In this document: positions 49,462 through 59,519 of the stretch, in pieces
How the letters are laid out: each line of letters opens with the position of its first letter
How positions within the stretch are numbered: position 1 is the first letter of the stretch
Assembly: GCA_051453625.1 (NCBI GenBank)
Contig: JBOZIK010000001.1
Location: 150,924,968-150,988,967, forward strand
Length of the DNA stretch: 64,000 bases
From: Welwitschia mirabilis
Taxonomy: Eukaryota > Gnetophyta > Gnetopsida > Welwitschiales
Reading direction: 5' to 3'
The notes under the pieces: generated by a model
Databases searched by the model: none
What the model was told of the DNA's origin: nothing
The model's input: only the letters and a program-made list of their open reading frames with translations
Position numbers and translations under genes: made by a program

Positions 49462-49936
49462 TATTATATTTTATTTGCTAGTTAATGTCAAACTAATTTC
49501 TCTTATGTAGTGTAAAAATGTTACATTTTATGTATGAGATTGAATTTTGTAGGTAAAAGAATTAGATCAAAATAAAGTAGAAAAACTATTGAGTTATATT
49601 AACCTTCAGTGGAGGTCAATTGGATCCAAAAGGAATTAAGCACACCTAAAGCAGGCACAAGAAAAATGAACTAAACCCAGAGGGGTCAAATAGATTCTAA
49701 AGGAGTCGACTAACCTATAATCTTAAGAGCTAGTATCCCTGAAGTTAATAAAAAGGGGTTAACTAGATTTGAGAAACTAATAGGCAATAGTTCCAGACTA
49801 AGAGAAAAGGGGTTAATTGGATTTTCATGGGGTCGATCGAACCTGAGAAGCTGATAGTCCATAGTTCTAGACCGAGAGGTAAGAGGTGGAGCATATCTAG
49901 GATGGAGTCGACCAAGCTCTCATGTGGTCGATTAGA
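49462..49936 (+). repeat. Copia LTR, copy 1 (truncated by gap)
   Basis: TATTATATTTTATTTGC aligns with the start of copy 2 at 50416, and the similarity continues to the gap. It contains a string of degenerate GGTCGAC(C/T) words (for example 49710-49720, 49830-49840, 49905-49915, 49926-49933). Confidence 0.8.
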
Positions 49937-50036
49937 NNNNNNNNNNNNNNNNNNNNNNNNNNNNNNNNNNNNNNNNNNNNNNNNNNNNNNNNNNNNNNNN
50001 NNNNNNNNNNNNNNNNNNNNNNNNNNNNNNNNNNNN
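49937..50036. other. Assembly gap, exactly 100 N
   Basis: Unknown-size join within the copia LTR. The sequence after it (50037-50415) is not LTR-like, so copy 1 loses its 3' part here. Confidence 0.99.
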
Positions 50037-50415
50037 TCAAAAAAGGTAGGAATGAAGAGTGCATGCTAAAGTAGTATGAAATCCTAGAAATGAACCAATA
50101 ACTAGAGAAACTTAAAGCCTAGATGTGGTCCCTTAACATAGGATAGTAGCACCTCTTAGAGAGGATGAGTAGTCCTTTGGTAAACTATATGTAAGTGTTG
50201 ATGAACTAATACCTAAATCTATTTAAGACTTTAACAAGAGTTTATAAGCTCATTTATGAATAAATGATGACTGACATGGACATAATGATGAAACCCAAGA
50301 TAATTCGTTTCACTAATATTTTAGTCCTAAGTTTGTAAAATTGGATTTTCCATGTTTTAATGCTAGGAATGGTATAACTACATAGTTATACAAAGTAATG
50401 ATCAATAATGGTACT
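50037..50415. other. Unassigned sequence between two copia LTR copies
   Basis: Does not align with LTR copy 2 or with any other part of the window. It may be copia interior, host sequence or a misplaced contig end. Confidence 0.4.
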
Positions 50416-51640
50416 TGTTAGATTATATTTGCTAATTAATGTTAAACTAATTTCTTTTGTATAGTGCAAAAATGTTGCATCTTGTATGTAGATGAGATTG
50501 AGTTTTATAGGTGAAAGAATTAAACCAAACTACACCAGAAAAACTGCTAGGTTATGTCAACCTCTAGTGGGGGTTGATTAGATTCTAAAGGGATCAACAA
50601 CACTTGAAGTAGTTACAATAAAAATGAACTAAACCTAGGGGAATCAACTGGATTTTGAAGGGGTTGACCAACTTGTGATCTCAAGATGTAATATCCCTAA
50701 ATCAAATTGAAAGAAGTTGACTAGATTTTTATGCAGTCGACCAACTTTAAAAAATGAACAGGTAATAGTACCAGATCAAGAGAAAAGGGGTCAAACGGAT
50801 TATCATGAGGTCAACTGAACATGAGAAGCTAAGAGTTCACAGTTTCAGACTAATAGGCAAGGGGTCGACTAGACCCAGGATGTGGTCGACCAAGCTATCA
50901 TGGGGTCAATGAGATTTTTGTGGGTTCGACCAAATAGTGCAGAAAAATAAAATTTTTAAACATTATGTATCCATTACCTAGCGATTACCTAGCCATTTTT
51001 CTAGCCGTCTATAGTAGTTGGAGGCATAATTTATTTGTAATAAACCCTAATAATTGTTTAGTATAAATAGCTATGCTATTGATGACCTAGAGATATTTTG
51101 ACACTATTATAATTTGACATAATCTTTGCGAATCTAAAAGATCAGATTGTATTATCATTGGTACATTATTATATTGCTACATAACTGATTGAGGAGGTCT
51201 ATCTTTGGTAAAAGGATTTCACTTCGAATTATATCTAAGAGCTTCATCACTGTGATCTATTAGACAAGAGCTCCATTCATTATACTACTCACATCCATTG
51301 TTTTCAAAGGTTAAAACTTAGCTTGCAAAAGTCCATTGTTAAAGGTTGATACTTAGCCTGCAAAAGTCTATTGATAAGTTGAGACATAGACTATAAAAGT
51401 CTACTTATAAGGGTTATAGGTGAACCTGGTAAAATTTGTGCAATAACAAATATCTAAGATTAAGCTAGAGAGAAGCTAATCACAAGAGTGGAGTAAGGTA
51501 GTTCTAAAATAACTATAAATCCTACATGCATCTAAATTAGTAGTTTATGTTTTTTAGTCTTTTCATTTATTTACTATCAGTTTTCCATTCTTGTATGTAC
51601 ATTCTTGATTCCATTATTTCTTTATGTAAACTATGCACAG
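50416..51640 (+). repeat. Copia LTR, copy 2, with TATA box
   Basis: Starts TGTTAGATTATATTTGC. A GGTCGAC-rich region spans about 50570-50940, then a TATA box TATAAATA at 51062-51069 in the sequence GTATAAATAGC, giving a credible Pol II promoter. Near 51300-51400 the phrase TTGCAAAAGTCCATTGTTAA and its variants repeat three times at about 50-60 bp spacing. The 3' end is near CTATGCACA (about 51640) but not certain. Confidence 0.75.
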
Positions 51641-52548
51641 ATAGATTTAGTTATCCTTTGGACATAAGTTTTTGAAATAACCTCATGAGTTATTAATTCT
51701 ATTAGTGTGTTTTTACCAATGTCCTCATCATTTTGCAAGTTTCTTCTTCTTTTAGAAAGAAGTTCTACAATAGTTTTTCTATTATTATTTATTGAAGCAA
51801 ATGAGAAGAATGGTATAAGAAAGTTTAGATTCAGGATAGTAAGGAAGACAAGTACACAATAAAGATCAAGGTNNNNNNNNNNACTTAAAAGATGCAGGAT
51901 CATTGTTACTAATTGACTACAAAGAGAAAAGAAAATCTACTTCTGAAATCAAAAAAAAAAAAAAAAAATCTTGGAATTTGCGTACCTATGTTGTGCATAT
52001 ATGGATTTTTTATTTAAAGTTAAATGATTCTTTTTCTAGTATTTTTGTTAATCAAGTTACTCCACTAACTGATTTTTCATTGTTTTACTAGAATTCTTTG
52101 TATTCCTACATGTACAAATAGTAATAAAAATTGAAATCAAATGCAATGGACCATCATCCACTTGGTCATGTGAATGATAGGGGGGGCGATGATCATAAAA
52201 AAACTAAACTATAAAAACTTCAAAACTTTGAAAACTACAAAAAGAAAGATTACTTTCTTACTATCATGTAGATGACAGATAGGATGATAGTACTTTATTA
52301 CAAAACTATGGTAGAAAAAAATTGTGAAAACAAAAAATAAATTCAATATTTTAAAACTATCTTGTCCAATCTCATTTGAATGATAGAGAGAATGACAGGG
52401 TCCCTAAAAATTACAAAACATAAAATTTTACAGTAATAAATATACCTTAAACAATACTAAAAATATAACATTAATTCAAATAAATAACCTAAACAAAAAG
52501 ATTTAAGGTACTTATCTAATTAATGATAATCCTCTTAGCTCCTTGCAA
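51641..52548 (-). other. Leader and short N-terminal ORF of the minus-strand Athila-type element
   Basis: Right after its primer site the minus strand has a leader with palindromic modules (52259-52292 has perfect 9-bp arms TACTATCAT/ATGATAGTA) and a poly-T/poly-A run at 51950-51967. Further on, an open stretch 51903-51631 contains RKTIVELLSKRRRNLQND and TLIELITHEVISKTYVQRIT, which looks protein-like but is unidentified. A 10-N gap lies at 51873-51882. The copia insertion follows. Confidence 0.55.
52259..52292. repeat. Palindromic module with perfect 9-bp arms
   Basis: TACTATCAT (52259-52267) and ATGATAGTA (52284-52292) are exact complements around 16 bases that include GATGACAGATAGG. One of the recurring TATCATC/GATGATA modules. 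Confidence 0.95.
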
Positions 52549-52569
52549 CCTTTCCTAGCAACAGCATAA
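52549..52569 (-). other. Primer binding site of the minus-strand Athila-type element
   Basis: On the minus strand TTATGCTGTTGCTAGGAA followed by AGG. Against TGGCGCCGTTGCCGGGGA there are seven differences, six of them C-to-T or G-to-A. It lies three bases after the 5' LTR. Confidence 0.75.
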
Positions 52570-52572
52570 AAA

Positions 52573-54021
52573 TGTTATAGTGTGAATTTATGTAATCTAA
52601 AAATCTTTTAGGTAAATTTGTAAATCATATAACTTCCATAAAACACATGCTAGTATAGATAGGAGTTTACTCGAATGTCATAATTTCAATGAAGGCACTA
52701 GGCTTAGAGTTAGAAAATTGACTTCCAAAACTAGTTTTTGTTTTTAATTCTTTACTGACTGAAAATAAATAATAAAGTAAATGCAATGCAAGATGAATAA
52801 AAATGAAATGAAAGTAAATAAAAATGGAAATGAAATGGATTCTTTTGGTTTCTAATCCTTTTATCACAAGGACTAGCCTCTAGTCTTTCTGTCACAAAGA
52901 CTATCATTTCTATAATTTATATCAATTAAGAAGAGCATTTAAATATTTCTTAGCCAAAAAAAACTATGAGATCTAATAAGTAAAAAAATGCAATATGCAA
53001 TATGGAATGAAATGAAAATGTAATACAGATCTACTACTAATCAAGATCAACCTTAACAAAGGTTGCTCTCATGATTTAAATAAATCATAAAACTTTTACT
53101 TAACTATGACCAACTTAGACCATAAGAGACATTCACAAAATTAGAATGAAAAAAGTATTTGTATTGATTTAAAAAACTTTACATCCACTTACAATAGAAT
53201 AATAACACCTCAATAGAGGAGACATAGCCTAACACCAAGAAAATGCCTTTCTGTAATCACTGGATGGACCTCTTACCTTCAAACTTCTGTCATAAGCATA
53301 TCAAGTATAAAAGATGGTTTGAAAGGAAAAGACAGAAGGGTATTTATAGTTTTACNNNNNNNNNNNNTCCTTGATGTTGGTTAAGAAAACCCCAACAGCC
53401 CACATGGGTCACTTGACCCCATTTACAATAATATTTATTTCAAAACATGTAAAAGTAAATGTCATCTCACCTATTATAGGGATGACCAAGGGGACGACAC
53501 TACCTAGCCCCATGGGTTGTATGCCCTTGTGATGGCATTAGCCATGTAAATTCTGCATGTCGTCAGGATGATAGAGGGATGACATCCTACTATCATGTGC
53601 TCCATGTGCTGCTATCAGTGCTGTAGCCTTTTTCCATGTGATTAAGATTGTTGTTCTGTCTGTAATGTAGATAACAAATGAAATAACACCACTAAAACTT
53701 CATGTGTGTGTGTTGTTCATGTATTGTGCATGTTGGGTAGTAGTTCTATTGTCCCCTCTATCATGGGGACGACAGTGGAGACAACACCTCTCCTAAGCTC
53801 CTCAAGTAAAGTAAACTAGTCTTCTTCATCCTTAGTATTCCTTTAATATGTTAAGTATCATAACATATCTTAAATGCTTTTGATTATGCCAAGAATTACA
53901 TGCTTCCATAATCCTCCTATCATCTCTCTATAGTCATCAGAATTACATCTAAACTTGTATAAATGTCCTGCATAAGTACTTTAAGTATATCATCAAATTC
54001 CTATAAATTGGCATCTCAGCA
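52573..54021 (-). repeat. 5' LTR of the minus-strand Athila-type element (LTR C)
   Basis: 1,449 bp including a 12-N gap at 53356-53367; partner of 39775-41242. On the minus strand it begins TGCTGAGATGCCAATTT. Comparison with LTR B shows that 12 bases is the right gap size. Palindromic modules at about 53460-53495 and 53749-53785. Confidence 0.92.
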
Positions 54022-54026
54022 ATGCC

Positions 54027-54898
54027 AAATGATACTTAAAAGTAATACTTCATCAAACGTTACCAAACTTATATCATGTATCATGTGCCTTCTTACATAG
54101 TTGCTAGGGTTTCTAAGCATCACTTAGGGTTTCCTTCTTGGTTTGTATGAAATAAATACTTCTTTTCCATCAACCATTCATTCATCTTATTTATCACTAG
54201 AATTTCTCATAACAAGAGATTAAAGGGCAAGAAATTCATTCTTATCATTGTAGAGAGATGTCTTCTTTAGTGTTGGATTGTGTATCCTTTATTAAGATGC
54301 TGCTACTTTGTAACATACATGTTAATTCAAATTAATCAAAACTCTATTTTACTTTCCATGTCTTTTTAATGTACATGTTCTTTATGATTCATGTTTCTTT
54401 TGATTTTATAATAGCTTCATCTATTATATAGATCATGAAGATAACCTTTGTTAATGTTGACATTAATAGTTTATGTGCATTACATTTCATCTTCTAGAGT
54501 AACTTGCATTATTTTCATATTCTATTTGACATACTTAATAGCTTACATAGGTCTTAGTTAGTGATGATTTCCTTTATTGATCTAGGTTACACAATGTCAA
54601 TATCCATGATAGGTTGATTTGATAATCGAATAGATGATGCATCTAGATTAGGCTTGCATTTCATTTACATAGTGTATTTTCTTTCCACTATTTACTTGAC
54701 ATTTTTGTTTTGTTTTACATAGAAGATACATAAACATTACATGTGAAATTAATTCTTTTTTTTTTCACCTATGCCTTCAACAACTTAAGACATTTAGATC
54801 ACTTCCATTTATATTATCATGTTGTAATTTATAATATATATTTTTGATTGATAATATTTAATAAGAACATGAAAGATTACACAAATACACACACAACA
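54027..54898 (+). repeat. Element H 3' LTR, last piece
   Basis: Continues the H LTR after the minus-strand element. The block AGAATTTCTCATAACAAGAG near 54190 and GTAGAGAGATGTCTTCTTTA, GTGTATCCTTTATTAAGATG match the inner part of the a and b LTRs, and the end CACACACAACA (to 54898) matches their CACACCACAACA. LINE sequence follows immediately, so ATGAA (54899-54903) may be half of the H target duplication. Confidence 0.8.
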
Positions 54899-54903
54899 AT
54901 GAA

Positions 54904-55985
54904 TGAATCTTAAGTTTCTGATCTTAATTCTTTTACTATAAAATTCTATCAAACCTTCTAGGATATTATCAAATTTGATGTATGTTATTTAGATTTCAAA
55001 AAATTTTAGAAGAGTTGTCTTTTATATACTTTTTAATAATACTCTTATCACCCTCTTTCCCAAAATGAAAAATGTAAAAAATCCTCATCAATATTGGCTA
55101 ATCAGTTTATGAAATATTTTTTATAATATTTGTTATATTATTATTGAAAAAAATATTGAAACTCTCCTTTTAAGCATGACTTCCTCCTCTTAATATGGCT
55201 CTATAACATGTAGAGTCATCCATGAGAACATCATTTTAGCTACTGAATTCCCCATTTTCACCACTATAAAAATAAGCTTATTATGTTGCTCAATCTTAAC
55301 ATAACTAAATTATTTAACATAGTTTAGTGGATATAGTATAGAAACAAGGTATTTTCATGTCTATTAGGCAATTTATTTACTTTTTCATCTTAATTTCAAC
55401 CTTATTTATTATACTTAATGGTGAGTAAGATAGCTATTTTTAAGGAATCAGTGATCTCAACTAGGGTGGACCTCTTTCCCCTGGCATATTTATTCTTATG
55501 ATGGATTCCTTATGTAAACTATTTTATTAGAGTTAGATCATAGTTACTAAATTAGCTCTCTCATATCTCATTCTTTAGTTTGTGGATGACACTCTTTTAT
55601 ACCTTGACACTAGTATTCTTATTGCTTGACAAGTTCATAGCATCTTAAATGAGTTTCATAACTTTTTAGGTTTTATGATCAATTGGCACAAATTAAAGGT
55701 TCTTCTTATTGACTCTTCTCAAAAAATAAGGTTAGACATCTAGAAGGTTTAGTATTATTTGTAAGCATACTGCAATGATGCTTATCTTAAGATTTCTCTT
55801 AATTATGATTAGAACATTGATAATATTTGGTCTACTTGATAAGAAAAATTGTAGCTAGATTAACTAAATTAAATAAGAAATTCATTTCAAATGTATGGAA
55901 AATCCTCATTACCAAATATTATCTAGTAAGCATAGCCATTTATCCTACTAGTTACTTTCATAACGATAGCTTAAGGAGTTTTTTT
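54904..55985 (+). pseudogene. LINE (L1-type, plant) reverse transcriptase fragment
   Basis: Translation with stops follows the plant L1 RT order: IKFYQTF near 54940, LFPKMKNVKNPHQYW near 55055, RVIHENIILATEF near 55205-55250, GGPLSPGIFILMMDSL near 55465-55515, the catalytic FVDD with flanking TLLYLD at 55579-55608, and NEFHNFLGFMINWHK near 55640-55690. The weaker tail (W-S-T, then EKL) runs to about 55985. The 5' part (endonuclease and start of RT) is missing because element H inserted at 54899; the 3' end is cut by the repeat of element E. The RT active-site aspartates are intact although many codons are broken. Confidence 0.85.
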
Positions 55986-56639
55986 AGCTTTCTTCTTCTT
56001 CCATTAATGTAATGTACCTCTTTTTATTTAAAACAAAGTAGATGTTTATTTTTATTTTTAGCTATGTATAGCTTTATACTTTTAATTCTTTGTAACCTAC
56101 ATTATTAAAATATTTTGCTATCTAAGTGAGTTTTTTTAGTTAATTGCTCACGACCTCTTTTATATTATGGATTTTAAGTACATTAGGTTCTTACTTTTAT
56201 GCTTATTTTAGGGCTATAAAAAAGCAAGTAATTTTTTAATTCACTAATTTTTAGATTATGAATACGATTATGTCATCACAACATGATTCATCATTACTTG
56301 ATAATTTGAAGTATGTTTTAGAAAGATAAAAGATATCATTGAAGTGAAAAATCAATGATGTAGAAGTTGAGCTAAACCTTAGAGCTTACTTTCTTCTCTA
56401 CCTTCCTAAATAAAGTTTTAACACATTTTAACTCTCCCTACCTCTCTCTCTATCTCTTTCTTCCCCACCTCCCCCCCACACCCACTCCCTCCGTCCCTCC
56501 CTCTTCCTCACTCTCCCATTAGCTTTTATTATAAGTAATACTTATGTAATTTTTGTAATTTACCCTTGTTATCCTTGTGGAGAGAATGATATTAAGTATT
56601 AATTCAATTTAAATCTAGTTCATTATAATTAAATGAATA
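55985..56639 (+). repeat. 5' LTR of element E (5' end missing)
   Basis: Collinear with about 62945-63543. Shared blocks include ATCATTACTTGATAAT, AAAGTTTTAACACATTT and AAATCTAGTTCATTATA. It lacks roughly the first 110 bases present in the right copy if that starts at TGTAACATCC (62832), and it abuts LINE sequence, indicating a deletion at the junction. Confidence 0.8.
56430..56519 (+). repeat. C/T-rich tract
   Basis: About 90 bases almost free of purines, including a run of seven C. The equivalent place in the right LTR (about 63385-63420) is a shorter T-rich version, so the tract expanded or gained C in this copy only. Confidence 0.9.
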
Positions 56640-56644
56640 GATTT

Positions 56645-56662
56645 TAATATCATTGTTAGGGA
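56645..56662 (+). other. Primer binding site of element E
   Basis: TAATATCATTGTTAGGGA. Against TGGCGCCGTTGCCGGGGA nine of 18 positions differ and all nine are C-to-T or G-to-A. It lies five bases after the LTR end. Confidence 0.65.
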
Positions 56663-57949
56663 TAATGACATGTCATTTACTTAGAAAAAGTACAAAGTTT
56701 ACTTTATTGCATTGTTTATAGTTTAGTTTTTATTTTTATAATGGTTGATTCTAGTATACTCCAATGACATTCAAACTGATTCTATTTCATTTTTATTCAT
56801 TTGTTTATTTTCTTTCTATCTAGTGATTAATACTAATCATTTTTAGTAATACCCAAACTAGTTTAGTTTTGATTTTTCTTTACATTTTCTACTCTAACTT
56901 GATCTATATTAAATATAAAAAATTTTGTGTTGTTGGTTTAACAAATTTTAACACATTGCAATCAAGGATAAAAAGACTAAAATTTATCTCACTCTATGCA
57001 TTTTTTTTTCATTTCTTGCATTTTCTTAATCTGGTTGTTTAATTTTCTCTTTCATGCATTCTCCCAATCCATTGCTATAAATGCTAAAATGAAAAAAAAA
57101 TTAGGATTTAATTTTCTTTATGATTAATTTTGAGTGTACTACCATTTTTTCATTTCTATTATGATTTTTGTGATCCCATTACATCAAACACTCTACAAGA
57201 ATTTTGCAAATCCTTGAGAGTTTTTTGAGATTAAAAATCACATATTTATTAGTGTTGTTGCCTTCGCTCACTAGAACCACTAGCTTTCTAAGCAGAAGCC
57301 TCTAAAAAAGTTTCCAAACCTTTTTTCAAAACTTATAAATATTATATCATTTAGGTTGTATTTTAAACCTTTTTAGAATTTGTCTAAAATTAATTTGAAC
57401 ATTTTATGCCTTGCATCCATGACAAGTTAGGTATATTAATTAGAAATTTCTTTAATATGAATCCCATTACCAAAGAGGAATAGAGAGTCTTAAAGAAAAA
57501 CTAATCCAGTGATAACACTCAAACAGAAAAAAAATCTTTATCTTAATAATAAATCCATTTCAAATTTAATTTTTGATTTTTCCTTAATGTATTATAATCA
57601 AACTGAGAATTAATTGACTAATTAATTGCCTTCTATCTTAGCCAACATATAATAAAAGTCAAAAATAATGCAACTAATAATTTCCGTAAGCAAATTCTTC
57701 ATGATTATCTTTAACCTCAATGCTTAAGAACCACTTCATATATAGTACAACATTTTTATACTACATATTTGGATTCAAACCATTAGCTATCTAGTTTTTA
57801 CTTTACTTCTATAGCTTAGAATCAAAAGACCCATACTTACACCTTAAGGAATTTGAATGTGTGTTGTCAATCGTACCCTAATATTAGATCACTTGCAACA
57901 CTCTTAGGCTTGCTATTTTTCTATGTTTCTTAAAAATAAAAGATAAATC
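56663..57949 (+). other. Leader and gag N-terminal region of element E, not readable
   Basis: No defensible domain. GAATTTTGCAAATCCTTGAG and a Pro/Thr-poor stretch are present, but nothing is identifiable. Confidence 0.4.
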
Positions 57950-58640
57950 TTCTCTTTACACTCCCAATTCCTTATTACTTAAATCATGGTCTGACTTAAA
58001 TAAGGTTTTTATACCTAAATTCTTTCCCAATTATAGAGTAAATTCTTTAAGAAGAGAGATAATGAGTTATAAGAAGAAGTAACATAATACCTTTTCCCAA
58101 GAATTAAAAAGATCTAATTACTTTTACAAAAATGGCTACAACGTGGAATTAAGCAAGGGGAAAATTTTAGTTTATTTTGTAATGGATTTTCTACAAATAA
58201 TAGGCAATTAGTTAAGATGATAAGTAGAGATATGTTTTTTAACATGCCATTATATAAAGTTTGGGATTACCTCAAATCCATATTTAAGAGCTTAAAAATT
58301 GGAATAATCCAACTAAACTAGGTAGATTTTATTATTCTATTATGTCCACTAGTATATTCAAAGTATTTGATAACTTAGAAGTCAATAATAGGATAAATGA
58401 ATTAGTAAGAAGAGTAGAATCATTATCCATCTCATCTTTACCTTTAGCCAAAAAACCTACATACCTACTTTTATATAATTAAATACATGAAATAGTTGAG
58501 TGTGTATCCATTCTCCTATTTTAGCATACTATAAATAAACATTTTAATGTCATAAGTCTTCAATGCTAAAACAAAAAGGATAACCCCTATTCCAACATGT
58601 CCAACCCAGGGAGGAGGAACTACTTCAACATTTCTTAAAA
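57950..58640 (+). pseudogene. gag of element E
   Basis: Segments with family order: NGFSTNNRQLVKMISR near 58180, NWNNPTKLGRFYYSIMSTSI near 58300-58360, IFKVFDNLEVNNRINELVRR and VESLSISSL to about 58440. A remnant zinc knuckle follows (YLLL, then HEIVEC near 58490-58505) in which His and the last Cys survive. A SNMSNPGRRNYFNIS block near 58595-58640 corresponds to the Asn/Pro-rich region after the knuckle in plant Athila-type gag. Several stops. Confidence 0.75.
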
Positions 58641-58671
58641 GAAATATAATTCATATAATTAAAATTAAAAC

Positions 58672-58731
58672 AACTAACTAAAAAATTCATTTTTCAATTA
58701 AAAAAACTAACTAAAAAATTCATTTTTCAAT
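58672..58731 (+). repeat. Two 27-bp identical units, 33 bp apart
   Basis: 58672-58698 equals 58705-58731, beginning AACTAACTAAAAAATTC. A small recent tandem duplication after gag. Confidence 0.95.
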
Positions 58732-59519
58732 CATCCTCTTATTCTTTTCCACTAAAACTATTAAAAATCATTTTCATGTACCCATTTTAAAAGAATCATT
58801 AAAAAAGTTCATGGAAATTTAGATCTAGTTCAACCACAGTCATCATCAAAATCTTAAGCAACATGCCTCCTTCTTAAATAATCTTGAATAAACCACTCAA
58901 ACCCTTACTCAAGTTCTTTAATAAATTAGGCAAATTCAAATACACATTCTCATTTTTTTAAAATAAAGAAAACTAAGTAAACTCCACATGAGTTCATAGT
59001 CAAACCTTAAAGGAATCAGATTCATGAAGCAAGAGTTAAGCCAAATTAAATAAATAGATCTATTAAATGATGTTAGGAGAAAAAAACAAATATTGAAAAA
59101 CAAATTCAAGCCAAATACAACAAATTAAAAAAAAACTCCCATAATAAACAAATCAAAGTAAAAATTAAAAGATAGAAGATCGTCTTATATATAATGTTAA
59201 CCCTTTCTACAAGCATTAAGTAAGAAAATAGTAAATAACTTAAAAAAATCTTTCTCCATTTATAAAGATCCTTTACCTTTTCTACAATGACTTAGAAAGG
59301 AAAACATAGAAAAAAAATGGCTAGAGGCCTTAGAAATTTTTAAGAAAGTTTATATCAACATTTATATTTTATAAGAGAAGAAAAGGTACCCTCATATGAA
59401 AAATTCCTTAAGGATATAGAGATAATAAAGAGACAAATAAATGCAAAGTGTAAATCCTTCTTATCTCAATAAACTAGTATAATCATTTAAAACAATTACC
59501 TAACAAGAGTCATTACAAT

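Larger units (their letters stand above)
46051..51640 (+). mobile_element. Ty1/copia remnant (Sirevirus-like layout) nested in the minus-strand element
   Basis: The left boundary is 46051, where 18 of the first 20 bases match the start of the copia LTR at 50416 (TGTTAGATTATATTTGC shared). There follow a collapsed gag zinc knuckle, protease and gag-pre-integrase region (46080-47175), a stretch without integrase or RT, an extra ORF (47606-48724), a purine tract AAAGGGGAAGA (49450-49460) and two LTR copies (49462-49936 and 50416 to about 51640). The right boundary is uncertain. Integrase core, RT and RNase H are missing. Confidence 0.75.
39775..54021 (-). mobile_element. Minus-strand Athila-type element with nested copia remnant
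   Basis: 5' LTR 52573-54021, PBS 52549-52569, leader and an N-terminal ORF down to about 51640, copia insertion, gag-like region 46046 down to 43960, 3' non-coding region, purine tract 41243-41259, and 3' LTR 39775-41242. The target duplication is GTGCC (39770-39774) and ATGCC (54022-54026), one G/A difference. No RT or integrase seen. Its LTRs are about 380 bp longer than those of a and b. Confidence 0.85.

Noticed and set aside
46046-51711. GTGTT at 46046-46050 and 51707-51711 as the copia target duplication
   Set aside because: The copia LTR appears to end near 51640, not at 51706, and the sequence before 51707 does not end in CA; the match may be chance.
54100-54140. CTAGGGTTT and TTAGGGTTT words as interstitial telomeric repeat
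   Set aside because: Only two isolated units within an LTR, not a tandem array.
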